From: an uncultured Pelagibacteraceae bacterium
GTDB lineage: Bacteria > Pseudomonadota > Alphaproteobacteria > Pelagibacterales > Pelagibacteraceae
Assembly: GCA_902623735.1 (NCBI GenBank)
Contig: CACNUU010000004.1
Span: 1 to 64,000, forward strand
DNA: 64,000 bases
Reading direction: 5' to 3'
The notes beneath the pieces are model-generated. The model ran no database searches and had not been told where the DNA came from. It worked only from the letters and a program-made list of their open reading frames with translations. This document shows, piece by piece, positions 31,124 to 41,353 of the stretch (its first letter is position 1; every line of letters starts with the position of its first letter). The position numbers and the translations under genes are program-made.

Positions 31124-32284
31124 ATGGATATACACGAATATCAAGCAAAAGAAATCTTATCAAGTTTTGGAGTAACAATACCAAGAGGCGGAATAGTTTA
31201 TAGTCCTGAGAATGCTGAGAATAAAGCAAGAGAAATCGGTGGCTCAAAATGGGTTGTTAAAGCACAGATTCATTCAGGAGCTAGAGGAAAGGCTGGTGGA
31301 ATAATCGTTTGTAATTCTCCTTTAGAAGTTGCTCAAGCAACAGACAAACTATTAGGAAAAAAATTAGTAACAAATCAAACAGGGCCTGATGGCAAAATTG
31401 TAAATAGAATTTACATTGAGGAAGCAACAGATATTGAAAAAGAGCTATACCTTGGTTTAGTTTTCGACAGAAGTTCAGAGAGCATAATGGTGGTAGCATC
31501 CACGGAAGGAGGCATGAGTGTTGAGGAAATTGCTAAAGAAAAACCAGAGACAATTATTAGATCTAAAATAGAAGTTGCTGTTGGAATTCAAAATTTTCAA
31601 GCAAGAGAACTAGCTTTTGGATTAGGTATTGAGTCTGATTTAATTTCAAGAGCATCGGATACGATTATTGGATGTGCAAAAGCTTTTAGTGAGCTAGATG
31701 CTACTATGGTTGAGGTAAATCCCTTGGTTATTTCAAAACAAAAACAGATACTAGCATTAGACTGTAAGATGAGTTTTGATAACAATGCAATGTTTAGGAG
31801 AAGCAAAGTTTCTGAGTTAAGAGATAAAACTCAAGAGGAGGAAAAAGAGGTGTACGCATCCGATCGAGGTTTAAATTATGTTAGTCTTGAGGGTAATATT
31901 GGAAATATTATTAATGGAGCTGGTCTAGCAATGGCATCAATGGATATGATCAAGCTAGCCGGGGGTGAGCCAGCAAATTTTTTAGATGTAGGAGGTGGAG
32001 CAACTCCGGAGAAAATAGTTAAAGCTTTTAGATTAATTACAATGGACAAAAAAGTAAAAGTAATTTTGGTAAATATTTTTGCAGGAATTAATAGGTGTGA
32101 TTGGGTTGCGGAGGGAATTGTTCAAGCATTAAAAAAAATTGACGTTAAGGTTCCTTTAGTAATTCGACTAGCAGGTACAAATGTTGAAAAAGGAAATAAA
32201 ATTTTAAAAGAAAGCAAAATAAATTTTATCGAAGCAAATACATTAGAGGATGCCGCAAACAAAGCTGTTAAGGCACTTAAATAA
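31124..32284 (+). CDS. mtkA: malate--CoA ligase subunit beta (SucC-like)
   Basis: MDIHEYQAKEILSSFGV, KAQIHSGARGKAGGI, NIFAGINRCDWVAEG; closely resembles methylotroph MtkA and follows mcl. Confidence 0.83.
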   Translation: MDIHEYQAKEILSSFGVTIPRGGIVYSPENAENKAREIGGSKWVVKAQIHSGARGKAGGIIVCNSPLEVAQATDKLLGKKLVTNQTGPDGKIVNRIYIEEATDIEKELYLGLVFDRSSESIMVVASTEGGMSVEEIAKEKPETIIRSKIEVAVGIQNFQARELAFGLGIESDLISRASDTIIGCAKAFSELDATMVEVNPLVISKQKQILALDCKMSFDNNAMFRRSKVSELRDKTQEEEKEVYASDRGLNYVSLEGNIGNIINGAGLAMASMDMIKLAGGEPANFLDVGGGATPEKIVKAFRLITMDKKVKVILVNIFAGINRCDWVAEGIVQALKKIDVKVPLVIRLAGTNVEKGNKILKESKINFIEANTLEDAANKAVKALK

Positions 32285-32287
32285 CAA

Positions 32288-33175
32288 ATGGCAGTAATTA
32301 TTAATAAAGATACAAAAATTATAATACAAGGCTTTACCGGGAAAATGGGAACATTTCATGCCGAAGAAATGATAAAGTATGGTTCAAATGTAGTTGGAGG
32401 AGTTACACCAGGAAAAGGCGGTATCAAACACTTGGACCGGCCTGTTTTTAATACAGTTAAAGATGCAGTAAAAGAAACTGGAGCTACAGCATCAATTTTA
32501 TTTGTTCCACCAGCATTTGCTGCTGACTCAGCAATGGAAGCAGCTGACGCAGGAATAAAAACTTGCGTAGCTATTGTAGATGGAATTCCTTCTCATGACA
32601 TGATTAGGATAAAAAGATATATGAGAAGATATTCAAGAACAGAAAAAATGACTTTAGTTGGACCAAACTGTGCGGGAATTATTAGTCCTGGAAAATCAAT
32701 GTTAGGTATAATGCCTGGACATATTTATAAAGAGGGTCGTGTTGGAATTATTAGTAGGTCAGGCACACTTGGTTATGAAGCAGCGCAACAGATGAAAAAT
32801 TTAAATATAGGTATTTCAACAAGTGTTGGAATCGGTGGAGATCCAATCAACGGAAGTTCATTTAGAGATATAATAGAAAAATTTGAAACAGATGATGAAA
32901 CAGATGCAATTCTAATGATAGGTGAAATAGGGGGCCCTCAAGAAGTTGCAGCTGGTGAATTTGCAAAAGAGAATATGAAAAAACCGGTAATTGGCTATAT
33001 TGCAGGCTTAACAGCACCAAAGGGTAGAGTTATGGGTCACGCTGGTGCAATAGTCTCAGCTTATGGAGAGAGCGCAATTGAAAAAGTTGAAATTTTAAAA
33101 GAATGTGGTGTAATTATATCTAAAAATCCGTCGGTGATGGGTGATACTGTTAAGTCAGTTTTAGAGAAAATTTAA
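32288..33175 (+). CDS. mtkB: malate--CoA ligase subunit alpha (SucD-like)
   Basis: IIIQGFTGKMGTFHAEEMI, VGPNCAGIISPGKSMLGIMP, GIISRSGTLGYEA, MGHAGAIVS. Confidence 0.83.
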   Translation: MAVIINKDTKIIIQGFTGKMGTFHAEEMIKYGSNVVGGVTPGKGGIKHLDRPVFNTVKDAVKETGATASILFVPPAFAADSAMEAADAGIKTCVAIVDGIPSHDMIRIKRYMRRYSRTEKMTLVGPNCAGIISPGKSMLGIMPGHIYKEGRVGIISRSGTLGYEAAQQMKNLNIGISTSVGIGGDPINGSSFRDIIEKFETDDETDAILMIGEIGGPQEVAAGEFAKENMKKPVIGYIAGLTAPKGRVMGHAGAIVSAYGESAIEKVEILKECGVIISKNPSVMGDTVKSVLEKI

Positions 33176-33541
33176 ATGGCCTACGATGAAAATAATATTT
33201 TTGCAAAAATATTAAAAGGAGAAATTCCTTGTAATAAAATTTATGAAGACGAATATGTTCTTTCATTTCATGACATAAATCCTCAAAAAAAAATTCATGC
33301 ATTGGTTATACCAAAGGGGAAATATATCGATTTGGATGATTTCAGCGAAAATGCCTCTAATAACGAAATTGTGGGTTTGATTAAAGGAATCCACATAGTT
33401 GCAAAGAAACTCGGCATGTCAGTAAATACTGGAAAAGGATATAGAGCTTTAGCTAATATTAATGAATATGGAGGTCAGGAAGTACCTCATCTACATTTTC
33501 ATTTATTTGGAGGTGAGAGAGTCGGTAAAATGGTAGAATGA
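33176..33541 (+). CDS. HIT (histidine triad) family protein
   Basis: NIFAKILKGEIPCNKIYEDEYVLSFHDI, GGQEVPHLHFHLFGG. Confidence 0.96.
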   Translation: MAYDENNIFAKILKGEIPCNKIYEDEYVLSFHDINPQKKIHALVIPKGKYIDLDDFSENASNNEIVGLIKGIHIVAKKLGMSVNTGKGYRALANINEYGGQEVPHLHFHLFGGERVGKMVE

Positions 33542-34041
33542 AAAAAAATATTGATAGAAACTACCTAGAAATTTATTCCCTTAATGAGTTAGTTGAACCA
33601 GAATGCCCTACAAAAGAATATGTAGTGAATTTGATTGATCCCCCAGATTTTCAATTAAATAAATTTTTTTACAAAACTATCGGTAAGAAACATCGATGGG
33701 TAGATAGATTAATTTGGACTGAAAAACAATGGGTAGGATATACAACAAATAAAAACGTAAAAACATACATTCTTAAAAAAGCTGACGATCTTGTGGGCTA
33801 TTTCGAACTAATTATTCATCAAGAAAATAATGAAATTGAAATTGCTTATTTTGGAATACTTGAGGAATATCATAATAAAAAATTAGGATCATTTTTACTG
33901 ACTAATGCTATAAAAAAATCGTTTATGTTTAGCCCAAAAAGAGTGTGGGTTCATACTTGTTCCTTGGATCATAAAAATGCTCTTAAGAATTATTTATCAA
34001 GAGGAATGAAAATTTTTAAAACAGAAACAATCTCAATTTAA
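33538..34041 (+). CDS. GNAT family N-acetyltransferase
   Basis: IAYFGILEEYHNKKLGSFLLTNAI, RVWVHTCSLDHKNALKNYLSRGMK. Confidence 0.85.
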   Translation: MKKNIDRNYLEIYSLNELVEPECPTKEYVVNLIDPPDFQLNKFFYKTIGKKHRWVDRLIWTEKQWVGYTTNKNVKTYILKKADDLVGYFELIIHQENNEIEIAYFGILEEYHNKKLGSFLLTNAIKKSFMFSPKRVWVHTCSLDHKNALKNYLSRGMKIFKTETISI

Positions 34042-34589
34042 TCTTGCAAAGGAATTTTAAATAGATTTTTTTTTAATTTTTGATTTTTAATAACTGAAGA
34101 CAAGTATGTGATGTTTAAATTTTGATAAATATCTAAAGTTTGCCAACCGATTAAATTATAGTTTTTGTTATCAAAAAAAATATTAATTTCATTTTCGTCT
34201 TTAAAAAAAGTATAATTAATAAATTTATTATCAATAACTCTTTCTTCAGCTTTTTTAATTTCTGAGATAATAAAATTTTTATCTAAAATATAGTTTAAAA
34301 CAGTCTTTTCAATTGGATATAGATAATAACTTCCAGCATTATTTTTAATTACAAGAGATTTACCATTTGAAATTAAAATTTTTTTATTTGCGTTATTATA
34401 TTTGCAATTTATTTTTAGAGGGTATTCAATTATACACATACCCTGTTCAGTTTTTCCATTAATATTTTGTTCAAAATCAAATTTTATATTTTCAATACTT
34501 TTAAGATTTTGGATTATATTTTCTTTATTAAAAGAAAATGCTTGGTTATTAAAAAAGAAAACTAAGATTATAAAAAAAAATTTTTTCAT
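34038..34589 (-). CDS. LolA-like outer membrane lipoprotein carrier protein
   Basis: Signal peptide; NIKFDFEQNINGKTEQGMCIIEYPLKINCKY; adjacent to ftsK. Confidence 0.78.
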   Translation of the reverse strand: MKKFFFIILVFFFNNQAFSFNKENIIQNLKSIENIKFDFEQNINGKTEQGMCIIEYPLKINCKYNNANKKILISNGKSLVIKNNAGSYYLYPIEKTVLNYILDKNFIISEIKKAEERVIDNKFINYTFFKDENEINIFFDNKNYNLIGWQTLDIYQNLNITYLSSVIKNQKLKKNLFKIPLQD

Positions 34590-36712
34590 TAGAGGACATC
34601 TCTTTTACCTACGTGATTGGCTTTACTTACTATACCCTCTGCTTCCATCATATCAATAATACGGGCTGCACGGTTATACCCAATCTGAAGTTTTCTTTGT
34701 AAAAAAGAAGTTGACGCTTTACCCTCCGATTTAATTATTTCAAGTGCAGTCTCATATAACTCATCTTTATCCCCATGATTTTTAGAATTTTCACTCATTT
34801 CTTTTTCATCAGCATAATTGAGTATTTCGTCAACATAATCAGGTTCTGCCTGCGATCTTAAAAAATTGTTTATTTTTTCAATTTCATTATCAGATACAAA
34901 AGGTGCATGTATTCTAACAATTTTATTTGCAGCTGACATATAAAGCATATCTCCTTTTCCTAATAATTGTTCAGCACCTTGCTCACCTAAAATTGTTCTA
35001 CTATCAATCTTCGATGTAACTTGGAATGAAATACGAGTTGGAAAGTTTGCTTTTATTGTTCCAGTTATTACATCCACACTAGGCCTTTGAGTCGCCATTA
35101 TTATATGAATTCCAGCAGCCCTTGCCATTTGAGATAATTTTTGAATATAGTTTTCGATTTCTTTACCTGCGACTAACATTAAATCAGACATTTCATCAAC
35201 AACTACCACAATATAAGGCATTGGAAGTTTGTGTTTAGCATTATATCCATCAATATTTCTCACACCCTCTTTTGTCATTAACCTGTACCTGCTTTCCATT
35301 TCTTTTACTACCCAACCTAAAACTGATGCAGCTTTTTTAGCTTCTGTAATTACTGGGCAAAGCAAGTGAGGAACACCTTCATAAGTAGAGAGTTCTAACA
35401 TTTTTGGATCTATTAAAATAAACTTACATCTTTCTGGTGAATGTCTATAAAGTAATGATAAAATAATTGTGTTAATACAAACAGATTTTCCAGATCCAGT
35501 AGTCCCAGCAATTAGCAGATGAGGCATCGAAGCTAAATCACCAATGATGGGCATACCAGAAATATTTTTTCCCAAGGCTATTGGTAATTTGATGTCTTTT
35601 TTTTTAAAATCTGAATGATTTAAAATTTCACTTAAATAAACATTTTCTCTTGATAAATTTGGTAATTCAATCCCAATAGTATTACTTCCTGGAATAATAG
35701 AGATTCTAGCAGATTCTGAACTTGTATTCCTAGCAATGTCATCTGAGAGATTTATTATTTTTGAAACTTTTACACCTGCGGCAGGCTCAAATTCATTTAG
35801 GGTTACTACTGGTCCATTGCTTATTTTTTTGACTTTTCCACTAACACCAAAATCTAATAATATTTTCTCTAAAAAATTTGGATCGATTTTCTCATTTTTA
35901 TTTAATAAACCTTTGTCACTCTTAGTAGCAACGTTTAAAAGATCAATTGATGGTAAATTAAATTTAGTCTTATTTAAATTTTGTGAAGATTCAGCTTTTA
36001 TAAATGGCAAATCTTCTTGTATTAAATTTTTAATTTCATCTTGGGGAATATATTCGTTAATAATCTCACTTCTGTTTGTATAATTCTTCTCTTTTTTCTT
36101 AAATATAAAAACATAAATTTTTTTACATGAATTTAAAAAGTTTTTAATATTAAAATTTATACTAATTAAAAAAAGAACTATAGAAGTTATTAAAAAAGAA
36201 TAATAAAAAAAATTGTTCAATGAATTGTTTATTTGGGTAGGAAAAAAATTACTAAAAAAGGTTCCAATAAAACCACCGCTTCCGTTAATATACAGTGTGA
36301 ATGTACTAGTATAAAATAAACTAAAAAAAAGTGATCCAATTATTAAATACATAACTGTAAAAAATGTGTTTTCTAAAATTAGAAAAATTTCTTTTTTTTT
36401 AAAAATATTTATTCCCGAAAAAAAGTAAGTAATTGGAATTAGATATGCAATAAATCCAACACTTTGAAAAAAAAAATCGGAGATATAGCTACCTTGAATT
36501 CCCAGTAAATTCTTAATTTTTGTATTTTCTGAAAATATAAAATTTGGGTCATCAGGAGAATAACTGATTAAAGCAATAAATAACAAAATCCCTATCAAAG
36601 AGATTATTATACCAAAAATCTCTATTAATTTTTTTATAATAAAAAATAATACTGTATTTGCTAGTTTTTTTATATCCATTTTCAATGAATCAAATTTACC
36701 ACTTTGTATCAT
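34589..36712 (-). CDS. ftsK: DNA translocase FtsK
   Basis: N-terminal TMs, HLLIAGTTGSGKSVCINTIILSLLY, VVVVDEMSDLM, C-terminal gamma winged helix ARIIDMMEAEGIVSKA. Confidence 0.97.
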   Translation of the reverse strand: MIQSGKFDSLKMDIKKLANTVLFFIIKKLIEIFGIIISLIGILLFIALISYSPDDPNFIFSENTKIKNLLGIQGSYISDFFFQSVGFIAYLIPITYFFSGINIFKKKEIFLILENTFFTVMYLIIGSLFFSLFYTSTFTLYINGSGGFIGTFFSNFFPTQINNSLNNFFYYSFLITSIVLFLISINFNIKNFLNSCKKIYVFIFKKKEKNYTNRSEIINEYIPQDEIKNLIQEDLPFIKAESSQNLNKTKFNLPSIDLLNVATKSDKGLLNKNEKIDPNFLEKILLDFGVSGKVKKISNGPVVTLNEFEPAAGVKVSKIINLSDDIARNTSSESARISIIPGSNTIGIELPNLSRENVYLSEILNHSDFKKKDIKLPIALGKNISGMPIIGDLASMPHLLIAGTTGSGKSVCINTIILSLLYRHSPERCKFILIDPKMLELSTYEGVPHLLCPVITEAKKAASVLGWVVKEMESRYRLMTKEGVRNIDGYNAKHKLPMPYIVVVVDEMSDLMLVAGKEIENYIQKLSQMARAAGIHIIMATQRPSVDVITGTIKANFPTRISFQVTSKIDSRTILGEQGAEQLLGKGDMLYMSAANKIVRIHAPFVSDNEIEKINNFLRSQAEPDYVDEILNYADEKEMSENSKNHGDKDELYETALEIIKSEGKASTSFLQRKLQIGYNRAARIIDMMEAEGIVSKANHVGKRDVL

Positions 36713-36742
36713 CTAATTTTTATTGTTAAAATTAAAATTATT

Positions 36743-37801
36743 ATGAATGTTTGTATATTAGGTGACGGCTTGACTAGTTTATCTTTAGCAAAAGCTTTGG
36801 TAAATTTGGAAATAAATGTTGATGTTATATCTCATAAAAAAATTGATAAATTAGATAATACTAGAACACTCGGTCTATCGCGGAGTAATATTGAATTCTT
36901 TAACAAAAATATCGTTAATATTGATAAATTATTATGGAAAATTAAAAAAATTGCAATTTTTAATGATAACTCAAAAAATAATGAATTAATTAATTTTGAT
37001 AATAGTAAAGAATATCTATTTGCAACAATTAAAAATAAGGAATTCTATAATCTTTTGTATTTAAGTTTGATTAAATCAAAAATTTTTAATTTCAAAAAAA
37101 AATTGATTTTATCGAAATACAATCTAATTATAAATTGTGATCCAAAAAATCTTATAACTAAAAAGTTTTTTTTCAAAAATATAAGGAAAAATTATGATAG
37201 TTTTGCTTACACCACAATTATAGAACATAAAAAATTAATAAATAATAATACAGCAATGCAGATTTTTACTAAACGGGGTCCTTTGGCATTTTTACCTTTA
37301 TCAGATACAAAAACATCAATTGTTTATTCTTATAAAGGAAAAAAGATAAGTAATATTTTCGAATTAGTAAATTTTTATAATAAGAAATACTCTATAAAAA
37401 AATTTAATGAATACAAAACTTTTGAATTAAGATCATCGAATTTACGAAATTACTACCATCAAAATATTTTAGCTTTTGGTGACTTATTGCATAGAATACA
37501 TCCACTGGCTGGACAAGGTTTTAATATGTCAGTAAGAGATATTAAAGAATTAGTTAAAATAATAAGATTTAAAATTAACCATGGTTTGAGTCTAGACAGT
37601 TCAGTTTGTATAGATTTTGAAAAAAATACAAAACATAAAAATTATATTTTTTCAAATTCAATAGACTTTTTATATGAATTTTTTAACTTTGAGCGAAAAA
37701 TTAAAAGTAATATTTTAAGCAAAACAATTAAACTTTTAGGTGCGCAAAAATCTACAAATAAAATTTTCACAGAACTAGCTGATAATGGAATAGTATTTTA
37801 G
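36743..37801 (+). CDS. UbiH/UbiF-type FAD-dependent hydroxylase
   Basis: ILGDGLTSLSLAKAL, AFGDLLHRIHPLAGQGFNMSVRDI; ATG at 36743 is the likely start. Confidence 0.85.
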   Translation: MNVCILGDGLTSLSLAKALVNLEINVDVISHKKIDKLDNTRTLGLSRSNIEFFNKNIVNIDKLLWKIKKIAIFNDNSKNNELINFDNSKEYLFATIKNKEFYNLLYLSLIKSKIFNFKKKLILSKYNLIINCDPKNLITKKFFFKNIRKNYDSFAYTTIIEHKKLINNNTAMQIFTKRGPLAFLPLSDTKTSIVYSYKGKKISNIFELVNFYNKKYSIKKFNEYKTFELRSSNLRNYYHQNILAFGDLLHRIHPLAGQGFNMSVRDIKELVKIIRFKINHGLSLDSSVCIDFEKNTKHKNYIFSNSIDFLYEFFNFERKIKSNILSKTIKLLGAQKSTNKIFTELADNGIVF

Positions 37802-38440
37802 TTATTGTACTGTTGTATTATTATAATTGTCAAAAGTGTATGTAGTTAATATTTGAGATATTTTAGACTTTCTAATATCTAGATTTTCTGCCTCTAGTAA
37901 AATTTGTTTTTCTTCGAGTGTAAAAGGAGAAGCCATAGCCAAAGCATTTATTGTTTCATCCAAACTTTGTTTTTCTAAAGCTTTCCAATTAATTATAAAA
38001 CCTCTTTTTTCAAACAAGTTTTTTAAATCTTTAAAAATTAATTCTAGGTCAGAAAATTTAATATTTTCTTTTTTTTCACCTAAATCATTCAAGAAATTTT
38101 TTGTATCAATTTTACATTCTCTATATTTTTTAACTGATTTTATTTCCTCAATTATTTGAAATCTAATTAAACCTTTGAGTTCAATTACATATCTTCCATC
38201 ATCAGTTTCTTTGAAAGCAGTAATTTTTCCTAAACATCCTATTTTGTAGAGTTCAGGAATTTGAACATTGCCTTTTGTCGTTTTAGGTTGAATCATACCA
38301 ATGTATTTATCTGACTTCATACTATCATTGATCATTTCAATATATCTTGGTTCAAAAATATTTAATGGAACAGTTGTCTTAGGAAAAATAATAAAATTAC
38401 TTAGAGGAAATACTGGTATTATATCAGGAAAGTTATTCAT
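37802..38440 (-). CDS. Lon N-terminal (LON substrate-binding) domain protein
   Basis: IPVFPLSNFIIFPKTTVPLNIFEPRYIEMI, GCLGKI. Confidence 0.9.
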   Translation of the reverse strand: MNNFPDIIPVFPLSNFIIFPKTTVPLNIFEPRYIEMINDSMKSDKYIGMIQPKTTKGNVQIPELYKIGCLGKITAFKETDDGRYVIELKGLIRFQIIEEIKSVKKYRECKIDTKNFLNDLGEKKENIKFSDLELIFKDLKNLFEKRGFIINWKALEKQSLDETINALAMASPFTLEEKQILLEAENLDIRKSKISQILTTYTFDNYNNTTVQ

Positions 38441-38487
38441 AACTTAATTTGTAACAAAAATTTAATTATTCATCTATAATAAATTCA

Positions 38488-39333
38488 ATGATTTTTTGGA
38501 TAGCATCATACCCAAAAAGTGGGAACACATGGCTTAGAGCACTAATAAGCTCTTACTATTTTTCAAAAGAAGGATTTTTTAAGAAAGAAATATTAAAAAA
38601 CATAGATCAATTTCCTGAAAAAATACATTTTTCTTATTTTAATTATGATCCTAAAGATATTACTGGTACAACACAATTTTGGATCAAAGCACAAGAAAAA
38701 ATTAACTCAGACAAAAAAGTAAAATTTTTTAAAACACATAATATTTTTGGAGAAATTAATAAACAACCATTTACAAATAAATTAAATTCTATTGCCTGCA
38801 TTTATATTGTTAGAGATCCAAGAAATGTGATAACATCTTTAAAAAATCATTACGAGTTATCTTACGATGAGGCATATGATTTTATTACTAATGAAAAAAA
38901 ATATATTTATGATCAACACAAACTAAATGATTATAGTGATTTTCAATTCATAGGTTCATGGAAAACAAATTTTCAATCTTGGAAATATCAAAAAGAGATA
39001 CCAATAAAATTCATTAAATATGAGAATTTATTAAATGAAACTTTTACTACTGCTTTAGGTGTAGTGGAATTTGTTAATAAAATACTTAAAAATAAAAAAA
39101 GTGTCGATAAAAAAAAATTAGAAAATGTAGTAAATTCCACATCATTTGAAAGATTAAAAAAAGAAGAGACCATTGAAGGTTTTTCAGAAGCGATTATTTC
39201 TAGACAAAAAGATAAAAAGATACCGTTTTTTTATTTAGGTCCTAAAAATGATTGGAAAAAAATTTTAGATAAAAAAATTCAAAACCAATTAAATAAGGTT
39301 TTTATGAAAAATTTAAAAGAACTTCTTTATTGA
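38488..39333 (+). CDS. sulfotransferase domain protein
   Basis: FWIASYPKSGNTWLRALI, CIYIVRDPRNVITSLKNHY. Confidence 0.92.
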   Translation: MIFWIASYPKSGNTWLRALISSYYFSKEGFFKKEILKNIDQFPEKIHFSYFNYDPKDITGTTQFWIKAQEKINSDKKVKFFKTHNIFGEINKQPFTNKLNSIACIYIVRDPRNVITSLKNHYELSYDEAYDFITNEKKYIYDQHKLNDYSDFQFIGSWKTNFQSWKYQKEIPIKFIKYENLLNETFTTALGVVEFVNKILKNKKSVDKKKLENVVNSTSFERLKKEETIEGFSEAIISRQKDKKIPFFYLGPKNDWKKILDKKIQNQLNKVFMKNLKELLY

Positions 39334-39382
39334 TACTTGCTAAATTTTTAAAAAGCTAATACTTTTGTTACTTATAAAACAA

Positions 39383-39457
39383 GCGGGCATAGCTCAGTGG
39401 TAGAGCGTCTCGTTGCCAACGAGAAGGTCGAGGGTTCGACCCCCTTTGCCCGCTCCA
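39383..39457 (+). tRNA. tRNA-Gly (GCC), CCA encoded
   Basis: GCGGGCA...TGCCCGC acceptor stem, TCTCG-TTGCCAA-CGAGA anticodon arm, GGTTCGACCCC T arm, TCCA 3' end. Confidence 0.97.
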
Positions 39458-39462
39458 ATATT

Positions 39463-39807
39463 ATGTCTGACTTATTAAATAAAAAATGTGTTCCATGTGA
39501 AGGTGGTGTAACAGCATTTGATATTTCTGAAATACACAAATATCAAAAAAAAGTAGATGGATGGGATGTTGTTAAAAATGAAAAAGATATCTATTTTTTG
39601 GAAAAAAAATTTAATTTTAAAAATTTTTTAGAGAGTCAGAAATTTGTAAATTTAGTCGGAAAAGTTTCAGAAGAAGAGGGCCACCATCCAGATATTATGT
39701 TCGGATGGGGCTATGCAAAAGTCAGTATAACCACTCATGCAATATCAGGTTTATCTGAAAACGATTTTATTTTAGCAGCAAAAATTGATAAAGGTGCTAG
39801 TGTCTAA
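39463..39807 (+). CDS. phhB: 4a-hydroxytetrahydrobiopterin dehydratase (PCD/DCoH)
   Basis: KCVPCEGGVTAF, EEEGHHPDIMFGWGYAKVSITTHAISGLSENDF; listed ORF start runs into the tRNA, ATG 39463 preferred. Confidence 0.93.
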   Translation: MSDLLNKKCVPCEGGVTAFDISEIHKYQKKVDGWDVVKNEKDIYFLEKKFNFKNFLESQKFVNLVGKVSEEEGHHPDIMFGWGYAKVSITTHAISGLSENDFILAAKIDKGASV

Positions 39808-41353
39808 AATGTCTAGTATTTGAAAAAATTAATACAGTTTTTGTATCATTTGCAAATTTTATAATTTCTTTATCATTGATTGATCCCTCGGGCTGAACAA
39901 CAGCTGTGACACCAGATTGTATTAATTTTTCAATTCCATCTACAAATGGGAAAAAAGCATCAGAGGCAGCAACTATATTCTCTTTAATTTTACTAAATTT
40001 TTTCATTTTTTTGACAGCAATCTCACAGCTATCAATTCTGCTTGGCTGGCCAGAGCCAATACCTACTATCGCTTCGCCAGCTGCTAGCACGATTGCATTT
40101 GATTTAACATATCGACAAACATTAAATGCAAAAATTAAATCATCAAATTGAGTTTTATTAGGCTTAATTTTAGAAACAATCTTAAAGTCTTTTTTTGTAA
40201 ATATTTTATCATCCTCAGATTGAACTAAAATTGACTCATTGATTGAATTAAATTTTAAATTTTTATTTAATTTATAATTAGTAGTATCAATTAATCTCAA
40301 ATTTTTTTTTTTCTTTAATATTTTTAGAGCTTCTTTCTCAAAACCATTTGCTGAAATTACCTCTAAAAAAATCTTGTTCATTTCAAATGCAACTTTTTTG
40401 TTTACCTTGAAATTACAAGAAACAACACCACCAAAAGCACTAATTGGATCACAAGCCAAAGCTGATTTATAACTTTCTAAATTATTTTTCTTAATAGAAA
40501 CGCCACAAGGATTTGCGTGTTTGACAATTACTGTACCACTATTTTTTTGAAAAGATCTTGAAATAGTTAATGCAGCAAATAAATCATTGTAATTATTATA
40601 ACTTAGTGGTTTTCCATGAATTTTATCTATTCCAATTTCCTTTCTATTTGAATAAATTGCACTTATTTGATGGGGGTTTTCTCCATATCTTAATTTTTCG
40701 ACGAGATTTCCATAAATAATTTTTTTTTGAGGAAAATCTGTCTTGGTAATTTTGTTGAAATAATTTGTTATAATGGAGTCATAGTGTGAAGTTTCCGTAA
40801 ATGCTAATTTTGACATTTTTTCTCTAAATTTAAGGGAAGTTGAACCATTATTTTTCTTTAATTCATCTATCAAATCAGGATATTGCGTTTTAGAAATAAT
40901 TACAGTTACATCTTCATAGTTTTTGGCAGCAGATCTAACCATTGTAGGGCCACCTACGTCTATATTTTCAATAATTTTTTTATGACTTTTTGTTGTCTCA
41001 AGAATTTCTTCAAATGGATAAAAATTAATAATTACTAAGTCTATATTTTCATAATTATTTAATTTCATTTCTTTATTATGAAATTTATTATTTCTTTTAT
41101 TCAAAATACCTGCATGAATTTTAGGATGTAAAGTTTTGACTCTTCCATTCAAAATTTCATTTGAACCAGTAAAATCTGAAACCTCTGTACACTTAAAATT
41201 AAGACGTTTTATCTCTTTATAAGTACCACCTGAACTAATTATCTTAACATTATTTTTTTTTAAAGTTTGTAATAAAATCTTTAAATTACTCTTATCATAA
41301 ACAGAAATTAGTGCTGTCCGAATTTTTTTCATTATATTTTTTCTAACTTCCAC
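39797..41353 (-). CDS. purH: bifunctional AICAR formyltransferase/IMP cyclohydrolase
   Basis: ALISVYDKSNLKILLQTL, GGTYKEIK, NGRVKTLHPKIHAGIL, LRYGENPHQ; start likely ATG 41332. Confidence 0.96.
   Translation of the reverse strand: MEVRKNIMKKIRTALISVYDKSNLKILLQTLKKNNVKIISSGGTYKEIKRLNFKCTEVSDFTGSNEILNGRVKTLHPKIHAGILNKRNNKFHNKEMKLNNYENIDLVIINFYPFEEILETTKSHKKIIENIDVGGPTMVRSAAKNYEDVTVIISKTQYPDLIDELKKNNGSTSLKFREKMSKLAFTETSHYDSIITNYFNKITKTDFPQKKIIYGNLVEKLRYGENPHQISAIYSNRKEIGIDKIHGKPLSYNNYNDLFAALTISRSFQKNSGTVIVKHANPCGVSIKKNNLESYKSALACDPISAFGGVVSCNFKVNKKVAFEMNKIFLEVISANGFEKEALKILKKKKNLRLIDTTNYKLNKNLKFNSINESILVQSEDDKIFTKKDFKIVSKIKPNKTQFDDLIFAFNVCRYVKSNAIVLAAGEAIVGIGSGQPSRIDSCEIAVKKMKKFSKIKENIVAASDAFFPFVDGIEKLIQSGVTAVVQPEGSINDKEIIKFANDTKTVLIFSNTRHFRH

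Noticed and set aside
39397-39462. 5' extension of the phhB ORF
   Set aside because: Runs through the tRNA-Gly gene; ATG 39463 is the natural start
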